Source: Akkermansia sp.
GTDB lineage: Bacteria > Verrucomicrobiota > Verrucomicrobiia > Verrucomicrobiales > Akkermansiaceae
Length of the DNA: 64,000 nucleotides
NCBI GenBank assembly: GCA_017555025.1
Contig: JAFZHC010000006.1
Location: 20,468 to 84,467 of the forward strand
Direction: 5' to 3'
The position numbers and the translations under genes were made by a program. Positions 1-8,600 of this stretch are shown piece by piece. The notes beneath the pieces are model-generated. The model searched no databases, was not told where the DNA came from, and was given only the letters and a program-made list of their open reading frames with translations. Each line of letters begins with the position of its first letter. The stretch's first letter is position 1.

Positions 1-69
1 TCTCCCGCTTGCTCTGCGCTTGGATGCAAAAAACTTTGTATATTGTAGATTGATGGTTGTAGTTTTTCC

Positions 70-98
70 TTTACCTTTCCTAAAAGATATTGTAGACT
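70..98 (+). promoter_or_regulatory. Promoter of the Sel1-repeat gene
   Basis: A -35 TTTACC (70-75) and -10 TAGACT (93-98) are separated by 17 nt. The ATG at 106 follows the -10 by 7 nt, so transcription should begin at or next to the start codon. Confidence 0.55.
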
Positions 99-105
99 CT
101 AGAAC

Positions 106-666
106 ATGGACGCCACCTCTCTTCTTGCTACTGAAATTGATTATGAGAAATATGATGACGATGATGCCTATATCGTCGCTTACAATGAATTGATTGAACA
201 GCTGCGTGCTTGTGCCAAGGCTCATGCTCAGGGTACAGATGGCTGTGAGCAGAATATCGAAACTGCCGTTGCCTGCTGGCAGAAGGCAGCTGAGCTGGAA
301 GATCCTGAGTCTCTTTGTGCTCTTGCTGACTATTATCTTTCCTCCGGCGATGATGACGGAGCCATTAACTGGCTGCATAAGGTAGTGCAGGTGTATGACT
401 TGGAGCAGCCTCTCTGCTCTCTTATCGCTCTGCTTCACAAGCGCAATAGTGAGGAAGATCGCTCCGAGCTCGATTCTCTCTATCGCACCCTAGTCTCGGG
501 TTTTCCCAGCGCTGAACACCACTACGACTACGCTCGCTACCTCCTCTCGGTAGACTCTGCTCCGCACTCCCTTACCCGTCGCAAGGCTGTTCGCTTCCTT
601 GAGCTTGCCTCCGCAACCGGTCATGCTGATGCTGCGGAGCTCCTCGACCGCCTCGGTCGTCGCTAA
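106..666 (+). CDS. Sel1-like/TPR repeat protein
   Basis: A 186-residue soluble protein without signal peptide or membrane segment. The N-terminus is acidic (a run of Asp near residue 17). At least two Sel1-like helical repeats are visible: one around residues 50-72 (AVACWQKAAELEDPESLCALA), followed by a related unit (GAINWLHKVV), and one near the C-terminus (AVRFLELASATGHADAAELL). Such repeats form superhelical scaffolds for protein contacts; no catalytic motif is seen, so the partner is unknown. The start at 106 is fixed by the promoter 7 nt upstream, and a terminator follows at 707-742, so it is monocistronic. It converges on the kinase gene. The repeat assignment is by pattern, not by profile search. 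Confidence 0.75.
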   Translation: MDATSLLATEIDYEKYDDDDAYIVAYNELIEQLRACAKAHAQGTDGCEQNIETAVACWQKAAELEDPESLCALADYYLSSGDDDGAINWLHKVVQVYDLEQPLCSLIALLHKRNSEEDRSELDSLYRTLVSGFPSAEHHYDYARYLLSVDSAPHSLTRRKAVRFLELASATGHADAAELLDRLGRR

Positions 667-706
667 GTTTGCGTTGCCTCTTTGTTTGGCTTTACTCGGT
701 TTCTCT

Positions 707-742
707 CGGCTCGCTGGCTTTTCGCTAAGCGAGCCGGAGTTT
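707..742 (+). terminator. Rho-independent terminator after the Sel1-repeat gene
   Basis: A 9-bp stem (707-715 with 728-736, CGGCTCGCT/AGCGAGCCG) is followed by GAG and six T. Confidence 0.8.
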
Positions 743-774
743 TTTCTGAGTAGTCCAAGGCTGCGAATTTCTAC

Positions 775-1974
775 TCACTTTGTTTCGTTGAGTAAACCTC
801 GGAGCTTTTGTTCTAATTCTTTAAGAAGCTTTTCTCGAGCCTGATTTTGCTGTTCTCCGGGTATTTGCTGCTTTTGGGCTTCTTTCAGGTAATGAATCAG
901 GTCTTGCCAATATTGTTCATAAATTCGCCCGGCCTGCTCTTTGATGGCGGGTGAATTGCTTCCGTTCTGCCCGGAGGAGTCGTAGATTACGGTCCCATCT
1001 TCTAAAATAATGCATTCCGGGATGTTTTCCGTTGTTATGGAGGCGGAGGGTGGTATATTGTAGGTATTGTTCGGCTGTCTGTTGTCTGCTTGTTTTTCAT
1101 GGTGTAGCGCCTGCAGACTGAGCCCTCCGATGATGCCCCCCAGCAGCAGGCTTGCCGGAAGAAAGAACAGGGTCTTGTTGCGGGTGGGTGTGCGTAGCTC
1201 CTGAAGCCATTCCTGCGCCGAGACGTAGCGATCGGCCACTTCGGGGGCGGCTGCTTTTCGGAGGGTTTTCAGGAAACGACGAGGATAACATTTCTTGCTC
1301 TCTCTCGGCAGCAGATGTAGGAAGCTCTGAGCTAGTGCATACAAATCGGACCACGCGCCCACACGCCCATTGGGGCTGAATTGTTCAGGTGCCGCATATC
1401 CGGGGGAGCCTACCGGAGTGAGAGTGTGATTTGCGGTTCCCAGATGGGCGGAGCCGAAGTCGATGATAGTCGGTTGTCCGTCGTCGCGGATAATGAGATT
1501 AGAGGGTTTGATATCGCGGTGGATGATGCTGTTACCATGCAGGTAGTGCAGCGTATGCAGCAATTGTTCGAGGATAGTCTGTACGGCTGCTGCGTTGTCG
1601 GCAATTTGCGGCATTCTGGTTCGCAGCGTGCTACCCTCCACATACTCCATCACCAAGTACGCCGTGCCGGAGCCTTCAAAGATATCATAGATTTTCACCA
1701 CATTCGGGTGATTCAGGCCGGCGAGTATGCGGGCCTCTCGGCAGAATGTTGCTAGCGAGCGGGGGTAGAGTATCTCATCCATCGGCTCGACTTCTGAGCT
1801 GCCTGCAGCACGCATGCAGAGCCCCATGGGAAAGTGCTCCTTGATGACCACTTCACGCTCCAGAGCACGATCATAGGCCAGATAGCTGATGCCGCCTCCT
1901 CCCTGACCCAGTACAGCACGAATCTCACAACTGCCCAGTACGGTTTTCTCCGGTAGAGCGGGGGAGTTCATCAT
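775..1974 (-). CDS. Hanks-type serine/threonine protein kinase, membrane-anchored
   Basis: A 399-residue kinase of the bacterial Hanks (PknB-like) type. Visible motifs are the glycine loop LGQGGGGISYLA (22-33), ATP-binding Lys45, alpha-C Glu80, catalytic HRDIKPSN (152-159), DFG (172-174) and the APEQ activation segment end (195-198). A single membrane helix lies at about 268-289, followed by a polar, Gln/Glu-rich tail of about 110 residues that is probably outside the cytoplasm and rich in predicted helix. No PASTA or other known sensor is visible in the tail. The gene starts 17 nt after the stop of the HTH gene (1992-2432) and is probably co-transcribed with it. Two adjacent ATGs (1974 and 1971) are possible starts. 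The family is clear; targets and signal are unknown. Confidence 0.93.
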   Translation of the reverse strand: MMNSPALPEKTVLGSCEIRAVLGQGGGGISYLAYDRALEREVVIKEHFPMGLCMRAAGSSEVEPMDEILYPRSLATFCREARILAGLNHPNVVKIYDIFEGSGTAYLVMEYVEGSTLRTRMPQIADNAAAVQTILEQLLHTLHYLHGNSIIHRDIKPSNLIIRDDGQPTIIDFGSAHLGTANHTLTPVGSPGYAAPEQFSPNGRVGAWSDLYALAQSFLHLLPRESKKCYPRRFLKTLRKAAAPEVADRYVSAQEWLQELRTPTRNKTLFFLPASLLLGGIIGGLSLQALHHEKQADNRQPNNTYNIPPSASITTENIPECIILEDGTVIYDSSGQNGSNSPAIKEQAGRIYEQYWQDLIHYLKEAQKQQIPGEQQNQAREKLLKELEQKLRGLLNETK

Positions 1975-1991
1975 CGCTCGGAATGATATAA

Positions 1992-2432
1992 TTAGCTATT
2001 TGACGGAAGAATCACCTTGCGGCTGCGTAGTTCCGCTGTGACTGTTCTGTCCTTGCTTTCTGCCACTAGTGCAGCAATCGCCTGAGCCACTAGTGTCTCC
2101 AAGGTTACGCCTCGGGCGGCTGCTCGTTCCGCCAGCCGGGCATACTGCTCGGGTGCCAGCTGTACCGTCAGAGAGAGAGAGGCATTGACATTCACCCCCG
2201 GAACTTCCGTGGGGGCAGCTCCGCCGGAAGCGGACAATGACGGCATCTGTACCATTACCTTTTCCAGTAATTGTAACTTGAGCGGTGGAATGTTCTTCTG
2301 GCTCATCCAGTTGCGTACCGTTATTTCGGATACGCCGCATTGCTCTGCCACCCAGCGGTAGTCCAGCCCGTGGCTCTTGAGCCACTTCTTCACCATCGCT
2401 TTGAATTCCGACTGATTCGCCTCCTGCGTCAT
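1992..2432 (-). CDS. Helix-turn-helix DNA-binding protein with C-terminal RHH-like tail
   Basis: A 146-residue protein. Residues about 10-60 form a phage-repressor-like helix-turn-helix (WVAEQCGVSEITVRNWM is the recognition part). After a linker rich in small residues, residues about 92-132 carry a second motif (LAPEQYARLAERA...VAQAIAALVAES) that is repeated in the neighbouring 79-residue protein; it resembles the ribbon-helix-helix or Arc-like style of short regulators. It lies directly upstream of the kinase gene with a 17-nt gap, so the two probably form an operon. The start is 7 nt below a good promoter, giving an essentially leaderless mRNA. Role as transcriptional regulator is inferred. 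Confidence 0.75.
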   Translation of the reverse strand: MTQEANQSEFKAMVKKWLKSHGLDYRWVAEQCGVSEITVRNWMSQKNIPPLKLQLLEKVMVQMPSLSASGGAAPTEVPGVNVNASLSLTVQLAPEQYARLAERAAARGVTLETLVAQAIAALVAESKDRTVTAELRSRKVILPSNS

Positions 2433-2439
2433 GCTTCTG

Positions 2440-2467
2440 AGTTTACCACATACTCCTTGATTGTCAA
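2440..2467 (-). promoter_or_regulatory. Promoter of the HTH-kinase operon
   Basis: On the minus strand TTGACA (2467-2462), 16 nt, TAAACT (2445-2440), then 7 nt to the ATG at 2432. Confidence 0.7.
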
Positions 2468-2496
2468 GACAACACTCCTGCCGTATTAATCTGCTG

Positions 2497-2736
2497 CTAT
2501 TGTAACAATTTTCCTACAGCCTGAGCCACCATTGCCTCAGGGGTGCCACCCTCCAGCATTGCTCGTTTTGCCAGTACGGCATATTCCTCCGGTGTTAGTT
2601 CTATTCGGATGTTTCGTGAGATTGTCGCATTGAGCGATTCTATTAGAGATGTTTTGTCGCTCTCCTTTTTAGCTCCGCTGATTCTGCTGTTTTCTTCATA
2701 ACTATCAGCAATTAAAGTCTTGGTTATGGTTGTCAT
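2497..2736 (-). CDS. Small RHH-like protein, paralogous to the tail of the HTH gene
   Basis: A 79-residue protein. The N-terminal half is polar and low in complexity; residues about 44-79 (IELTPEEYAVLAKRA...MVAQAVGKLLQ) match the C-terminal motif of the adjacent HTH protein residue for residue at the key positions (L, PE, YA, LA, RA, VAQA). The pattern suggests a shared dimerisation or short DNA-binding module. The ATG at 2736 is 6 nt below a promoter, and an own promoter for the next gene follows, so it can be expressed alone. No further function can be read. Confidence 0.65.
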   Translation of the reverse strand: MTTITKTLIADSYEENSRISGAKKESDKTSLIESLNATISRNIRIELTPEEYAVLAKRAMLEGGTPEAMVAQAVGKLLQ

Positions 2737-2742
2737 GCCCTA

Positions 2743-2771
2743 GTTATAGCACGAAAAAAAAGATTTGTAAA
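2743..2771 (-). promoter_or_regulatory. Promoter of the 79-residue RHH-like gene
   Basis: Minus strand TTTACA (2771-2766), 17 nt, TATAAC (2748-2743), then 6 nt to the ATG. Confidence 0.65.
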
Positions 2772-2793
2772 CTATCTTTCTGAGATTTTGTTG

Positions 2794-2821
2794 TTGACAA
2801 AGTAGTAAAACGAGATAATAT
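2794..2821 (+). promoter_or_regulatory. Promoter of the SPFH/ankyrin operon
   Basis: TTGACA (2794-2799), 16 nt, TAATAT (2816-2821). It is the only good promoter ahead of the gene at 3027 and would give a leader of about 200 nt. Confidence 0.65.
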
Positions 2822-2827
2822 ATACGC

Positions 2828-3026
2828 GGAAGTCGACGCTGAATCTCAAGAAATGTCGCTGAGGTTCATGTGGACTTTTCCGCAACATTAACCTGAAACG
2901 AGTAGAAAAAGATAATGATGAAGCAAACGAGTTGCAACAAGTTGCCGGTATCAGCCGGCAGTTCGACGGATTTACCCCTTTACTTCAGGGGAGGTTCTTT
3001 CTGATAAGCTAAAATTAATTGGTAAT
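2828..3026 (+). promoter_or_regulatory. Structured 5' leader of the SPFH/ankyrin operon
   Basis: About 200 nt without a supported gene. It holds two hairpins close to the first gene: TGCCGG/CCGGCA at 2943-2960 and CCCCT/AGGGG at 2975-2991, the second running into GGAGG. A 12-codon open frame begins with ATG at 2852 and ends in TAA; it could be a leader peptide but has no other support. No known riboswitch fold was recognised. Confidence 0.4.
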
Positions 3027-3329
3027 ATGAAAAAGATAAAAAAACTTTTGCTGACAACCGTGGCTATTCTTTTAACGGCTTGCGGTCCTGCTACATACGA
3101 TATAGAAAACCCGGAGGAGAGTGTAGCTAAGATGCTCGAACCTCTCACTTCGGCAGAAAAAGAGAAATTCGTGAATGCAATTGGGAAGATTACTTTCAAG
3201 CGCATTCGGGAAGAAAACATGTCTCTTATGGAATTTGCGAAAATTTCTAAAGATCCGGAAAAGATGAAGGAACTTATGCGCTGTATTGATGGCAAGACAG
3301 TAGATGAGATTATCGAGTTGGCTCAATAA
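3027..3329 (+). CDS. Small lipoprotein
   Basis: A 100-residue protein with a lipoprotein signal: basic start (MKKIKK), hydrophobic stretch and lipobox LTAC with the modified Cys at residue 19. The mature part (CGPATYDIENPEESVAKML onward) is charged and helical, about 80 residues, and resembles the small DUF-type lipoproteins with a repeated amphipathic helix; I cannot name the family. It is the first gene of the SPFH/NfeD/ankyrin operon. The gap to the next gene is 45 nt and A+T-rich. Confidence 0.8.
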   Translation: MKKIKKLLLTTVAILLTACGPATYDIENPEESVAKMLEPLTSAEKEKFVNAIGKITFKRIREENMSLMEFAKISKDPEKMKELMRCIDGKTVDEIIELAQ

Positions 3330-3374
3330 TACAACTTTCCAATAACAATCCAAACTGAAATTATATAAACTATT

Positions 3375-4184
3375 ATGGACTTTATTCATACAGTTCCGCA
3401 AGGCTATGAGGCAATCGTTGTCATGTTCGGCAAGCCTGTCAGGAGATGTAAAAGCGGTCTGAATTGCTGTATTCCCTTTCTACAGAGCTTCTACAATGTT
3501 ACCGATAATCGTAACTGGACAGAAACTCGTAAGGATGACGATGGCACGCTGATTGAGATTACTGAACAGATTTCAGATTATCCCCGTAAACCTTTTATCA
3601 CTAGTGACGGAGTAAACATTACTGTTGATGTAGTGGCCTACTGGCGTATCAACGACGTAATGAAGGCCGTCTTTGCTGTTGATGAGCTCCACCGCAGTAT
3701 TGAGGAAAAAATCCTGACAGAAGTTCGTACATTTGTTGGCGAACGCAGCATGAAGCAGCTGCTGAGTGATCGTGTTAATCTCTCACATGCTATTGTTACC
3801 AAAATTGCAGGTGAGGTTGCCAAGTGGGGCATTAGCATGACTTCGGTCGATATTCAAACAATAACGATGTCGAAAGACGCCCAGGCTGCGATGCTTCAGG
3901 AAATGGAGGCAGAGCGAAGAGCCCGTGCTATCAGGCATGAGACTCAGGGTAAGGCTGCGGCTATTCAGATGGAAGCGGAGGCTCATCGAAAGGCTTTGCA
4001 GATGAAAGCAGAAGCCCAAAAGGCTTATCTTGAGGAGCTTGCCTCCATCATTGGGCAGGAGGGCGCTCTTCAAGTGTTGCTCAGTCAGCAGGCTTTGGAT
4101 GGTTACAAGATTATTAGTGAGACGGAGGATTCTACAGTCTATCTGCCGAGTAACATGATGACTGCGCTTAACATCAATAATTAA
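3375..4184 (+). CDS. SPFH/band-7 domain protein, copy 1
   Basis: A 269-residue SPFH (stomatin/prohibitin/flotillin/HflK) protein. The SPFH domain occupies about residues 8-165 (GYEAIVVMFGKPV near the start, VDVVAYWRINDV in the middle, GISMTSVDIQTI at its end), followed by an Ala/Glu-rich coiled coil at about 172-225 and a short tail. Unlike most bacterial relatives it has no N-terminal membrane helix: the domain begins almost at the first residue. Proteins of this family form membrane-bound rings and often pair with NfeD proteins, and an NfeD-like gene lies two genes downstream. It is a tandem duplicate of the next gene and shares a 44-nt identical block with it. No Shine-Dalgarno sequence precedes it. 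Confidence 0.9.
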   Translation: MDFIHTVPQGYEAIVVMFGKPVRRCKSGLNCCIPFLQSFYNVTDNRNWTETRKDDDGTLIEITEQISDYPRKPFITSDGVNITVDVVAYWRINDVMKAVFAVDELHRSIEEKILTEVRTFVGERSMKQLLSDRVNLSHAIVTKIAGEVAKWGISMTSVDIQTITMSKDAQAAMLQEMEAERRARAIRHETQGKAAAIQMEAEAHRKALQMKAEAQKAYLEELASIIGQEGALQVLLSQQALDGYKIISETEDSTVYLPSNMMTALNINN

Positions 4185-4241
4185 GCATAGTCGGAGGTTT
4201 TAATAACATTTCAAATAATAAGAAAATCAATTTACACTATC

Positions 4242-5051
4242 ATGGACTTTATTCGCACTATTCCGCAAGGGCACGAGTCAATCGTAGTAATGTTCGGCAA
4301 GCCTGTTAAGAAATGCAGGAGTGGGCTTGCAATGTGCATACCTTTCATTCAACATTTCTACAATGTTAATGAAGAACGTGGTTGGAAGCACACTTGCCAT
4401 GCAAGTGACGGTACCTTAATTGAGATTACTGAGCAGATTTCTGATCTTAATGAGGTTCCATTCATCACTAAGGATGGAGTAAATGTTAATGTTGATGTTG
4501 TATGCTACTGGCGCATCAATGATGTAATAAAGGCTGTATATGCTGTTGACCATCTGCACAGAAGCCTTAAAGAAAAAATCCTTGCAGAAGTTCGCATTCT
4601 TGTTGGTGAGCGTACTTTGCAGCAGCTGTTAAGTGATCGTTCTACTCTTTCTCAGGGGATTGTTACCAAAATTGCAGGTGAGGTTGCCAAGTGGGGCATT
4701 AGTGTGACTTCTGTTGACATTCAAACAATTGAAATGGATGAAGCGGTTGAGGCTGCTATGCTCCAGGAAATGGAAGCCGAGCGCAAGGCCCGGGCCATTA
4801 AGCTTGAGACACAAGGCAGGGTGGAAGCTATTCAAATGGAGGCTGAAGCTCAGTGTAAGGCTCTGATGATTAAAGCTGAAGCTCAGAAGGCGTACGTTGA
4901 AGAGCTTGCTGACATTGTTTCACCGAAAGGCGCCTTGAAGATTCTCCTTAGCCAGCAGGCTTTGGATGGCTACAAGGTTATTAGTGAGACGAAGGGAGCA
5001 AAGGTTTACCTTCCGAGCAACATGACGGGCGTTCTTAATATCAAAAACTAA
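4242..5051 (+). CDS. SPFH/band-7 domain protein, copy 2
   Basis: A 269-residue paralogue of the preceding protein, same length and same order: SPFH domain from about residue 8 to 165, Ala/Glu-rich coiled coil at about 172-225, C-terminal tail ending LNIKN. It too lacks a membrane helix. Equal length and alignment without gaps indicate a local duplication; sequence differences are spread through the domain but the block at 4659-4702 is identical in DNA to 3792-3835. The pair may form a hetero-oligomer, as HflK/HflC do (inference). The upstream region is A+T-rich and has no Shine-Dalgarno sequence. The NfeD-like gene starts 15 nt after its stop. Confidence 0.9.
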   Translation: MDFIRTIPQGHESIVVMFGKPVKKCRSGLAMCIPFIQHFYNVNEERGWKHTCHASDGTLIEITEQISDLNEVPFITKDGVNVNVDVVCYWRINDVIKAVYAVDHLHRSLKEKILAEVRILVGERTLQQLLSDRSTLSQGIVTKIAGEVAKWGISVTSVDIQTIEMDEAVEAAMLQEMEAERKARAIKLETQGRVEAIQMEAEAQCKALMIKAEAQKAYVEELADIVSPKGALKILLSQQALDGYKVISETKGAKVYLPSNMTGVLNIKN

Positions 5052-5066
5052 CTAAATATTATTACT

Positions 5067-5546
5067 ATGTATATACTTGCTGATTTTCTTTGGATAAGTG
5101 ATGGTGTGTTCCTGCATTGGCTGCTGGCAATTGCCCTGACAGCATTGGTGCTGGACGTCTTTTTTCAGACCGAGGTTGTTTCTTGGGGGGCTCTTGTGGC
5201 GTTTGCTATCTGGGCAACCTGCAAGTGCGATTTACCCACACAGTGGTCTGTTTTGTTATTTATCGTATTTTTGGGAATTGCAATCGCTTTGTACTGCGCG
5301 GTTTGGAAGCAGCTCCTCTCTCGCTTTACAAATAAGGTTCTGATGAAGAATGCTCCCAAGGAGGTATTGGACGGCTATGTTGGCGGTAAGGGAGAGATTT
5401 GCGGCGAGGGTAGCAACATGTGTGTGAAATATAACACGGAATTGCATATCGTTGCAGAGGAATGCCGAGATGGGCTGACAGCCGGCGATAAGGTTATTAT
5501 CTGCGAGTTTAAAGATGGCTATGCCGTTGTAAAACCGATTCAGTAA
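5067..5546 (+). CDS. NfeD-like membrane protein
   Basis: A 159-residue protein with three or four hydrophobic segments in its first 85 residues (about 14-32, 36-50 and 60-80) and a C-terminal soluble domain at about 95-159 of the NfeD OB-fold type (LDGYVGGKGEICGEG, then GDKVIICEFKDGYAVVKP). NfeD proteins of the short form act as membrane partners of SPFH proteins, and here the gene directly follows two SPFH genes (15-nt gap), which is the classical association. The membrane segments of this protein may supply the anchor that the SPFH proteins lack. No protease domain is present, so it is the short NfeD class. Confidence 0.8.
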   Translation: MYILADFLWISDGVFLHWLLAIALTALVLDVFFQTEVVSWGALVAFAIWATCKCDLPTQWSVLLFIVFLGIAIALYCAVWKQLLSRFTNKVLMKNAPKEVLDGYVGGKGEICGEGSNMCVKYNTELHIVAEECRDGLTAGDKVIICEFKDGYAVVKPIQ

Positions 5547-5567
5547 CTAAATTAGTTCATAGCAGAG

Positions 5568-5593
5568 CAGCAGACTGCATGTGCGGTCTGCTG
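5568..5593 (+). other. Intergenic hairpin inside the SPFH/ankyrin operon
   Basis: An 8-bp stem CAGCAGAC (5568-5575) with GTCTGCTG (5586-5593) lies between the NfeD-like and ankyrin genes. It has no T-run, so it looks like an RNA processing or stability element rather than a terminator. Confidence 0.5.
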
Positions 5594-5633
5594 CCCTGTA
5601 GCCCTTATGACAATCATACAACTATAAAGCTAT

Positions 5634-8600
5634 ATGGCGAAGAAGAAGAAGAACAATGGGTGCGGCTGTCTCCTTTTCGTTTTGTTGGCTGCGGGCGGTG
5701 GCTGGTATTGGTACAGTAGCTGCGATTCTCTCCTTAATGAAGGGGCTGAAACAAATAAAGAAGCCGGTGTACGAGCTGAGATTCCGGTAACTACCACCAA
5801 TGCCGCCGGGGAAAACGAAGAAGAACAGGCCGGCTCTGAAGTACCAAAAGAAAACACAACATCAGCCGCTCCTGAACCTGAGATTTCACCTGCAGAACAG
5901 TCTGAATTGTTAACGCCTTTGCACATGGCTATCTGCAATAATGACTCGGGACTTTTGGGTGAGATTAATGCTATACGCGCCCTGATAACGCACCTGGATA
6001 AGGCGGAAATGGCTCAATATTTGGCAGATAAGGGTATTACCCCCGATAAATACCTTGCAACTACGTTGAAAGCTATTGAGCAGGGGGACGCAGATTTGGT
6101 TATTCGATTGCTGGCATGCGGCGTGCCGACAGATAAAAAAGATGAAAATAATGTTTCGCCGCACAGTCTGCTTTTGAGAAAGTCAGATCTAACGCCTGAC
6201 ATCATACATGTTCTTGTTGCTGCAGATATTACAGACCCGAACAAACTGAATGAGAAGGGCAAAAACATTCTCCTTGAGGCGTGGGAAAACAATACTGCAC
6301 CCGCTGTGTTGGAAGTATTGAAAACGCTGGGCTGTACTTACGGTAGCAAGCTGCACACGGCTGTTATCTACGGAGATATCGAAGCCGCTACGAAGGCTAT
6401 CAACGAAGGGCAATCCGTCAATGATGTCGGTGAGCATGGTTATTCACCTATATGCATGTCTTTGAATTGCAGAAACAATGAATTGTTCAAATTACTGCTT
6501 AATAAAGGTGCTGATTTGAATCAATTTGTCGGTAACGCCCATTTCACTTTGTTGGATTGTGCTATTCTGTTGAAAAATGTGGAGGCCGCTAAGTTGCTCA
6601 TTGAGGCAAAAGCGGATGTCAACCGAGTACACGAGAAGAATAAAAACTGGGCGCCGCTTGTTCGTGTCTGCAAGAAAAAAGAAACACAAACACTCATACC
6701 TGTACTTATTGCAGCAGGCGCTGATATTACAGTAACTGACAGTAATAAGAACACAGCATTACACCTGATTTGCGAATCCATTTACGACGGGCAAAGCGTA
6801 GAAGCCCTACGAGCAATTCTCTCCAAAAATCCGGATATTCACCAGACAAACGAGATAGGGTATACGCCGTTGCTCAAACTGGCCAGCAAGTTCCACAAGG
6901 CATATGGCGAGAATCCCGAGTGTGATAAGCAAGCTGTAGTCGAAGCCTTAAATGAATTGCTGAAGGCCGGTGCTGACCCCTACGCAGCTCATTTGGCGGG
7001 AAATACTTCTGCGTTTTTTGACTTACGGGGATATGATGAACCTGTTACCGCACTTAAATATGCAGAGCTTTGTAACGCGACGGAGTGTATCGAAATTCTC
7101 AAGACTGCGTGTGAAAATACCAAGCCCGGAATCGCGTCTAAACTTTCCGGTGCAATCTCTGTGAAAGAAGCTGTGGCCATGTTGAAGAAATATGACCTGC
7201 TTGATGAATACAATCCAACCGTCACCAATCCGTTCTTCACAGAAATGGCTTATCAGGAGGTTTCGGATATGGAGTGCATCATGAGCATGATGTTTTTAAA
7301 GGCTCCGCCTCCCTGCTATTACAAACGCCGGGTCAAGGAATTTGAAAAGCATATTGAGATGCTCGATGACAAGATGGAAACAATCAATGATTACGCTTAC
7401 CTGAGCGCAATCTACATCTTGTCAGACTGGGTGACTACCTATGCATCAACCAGCCCTCAGCGCCAAATTCTGGAAAAAGTGACCATTGCTTTTATTGCTG
7501 CAGGACATGATATCAATAAGGTATCAACGAAAGCGGATGATGAAAAGTTGCTCACCAGCAAGGAAACACCGTTGATTACAGCTACTCGATGCAATAACGC
7601 AGATATGGTTCGGCTGCTGCTGGAGCTCGGTGCAGACCCCAACATAAAAAATGAAGAGGGAGCTACTGCTCGCGATATAGCCACAGCCAATAACAGAACC
7701 AATGTGTTAAAGGTTTTGGATGAATTAGCTCCCGCCCCTGAAACAACGCCGGTTCCTGAAGCATCTGTACAAGAACCGGTCTCTGAGCCCATTAGCCCGT
7801 TGACAGAAACAGAACAAAAGAGCCAGACAAAAGCTGTATCCTCAGAAGCTCTTGTAAAATTACAACCTCTGTATGATCGTTTGGCCCGGCTCAAGTGCAA
7901 GGAGGAATATTCTGCATTGTGCCAGAAACGCCTGCTGATGCTCCTTGATAACATTCGTAACGGAGGTGACATCAACATGTCTACCGAAGAAACGAAAGGA
8001 AACAGCGCATTGCATTACTCCTGCTCACTGGGTAGCCTCAGCATCACAACCTGGTTGCTTGAAAATGGAGCTGATCCTAACGCCAAAACGGCAAAAGGTG
8101 CCAGTCCGATAACTTGTGTGGGTACTGATAACCGCGATGCTATCATCGCCCTTCTCAAAAAGTATGGAGCGCATGCTGGTGACGGAGATGCCGATACCGG
8201 CAAGAGTGAATCTACGCCGGAAGAAAAGGCCGAGCCCGCTGCTCTGTTCAATGAGGATAACACGCCAACAGATGAAACTACGAATAATGTTGTCAGCAAG
8301 CGTTTCTCTCTCATGACAATGCCTGATGTTTCACTGGCTGCCTTCATGGATGTATTCGCCAATGAAGTCATCGAGTTGAAGAGCAATAAAGTGGTTTCTG
8401 TTACTGCACTACATGAAAAAGCTCAGCGGCAGAACGAGACATGGCCGTCTCGCGCCGTTAAATTGCTTGACATGGGGATTTTCGGGCGACGCATAGAAGC
8501 GAACGTGGCCTTGGTGTATAAAAACTCAACCAACGGCAAGTCAATCTCCGCATACAATAAAGTCGTTATGCTGCTTGATGAACACGGTAAGATTTGCGGT

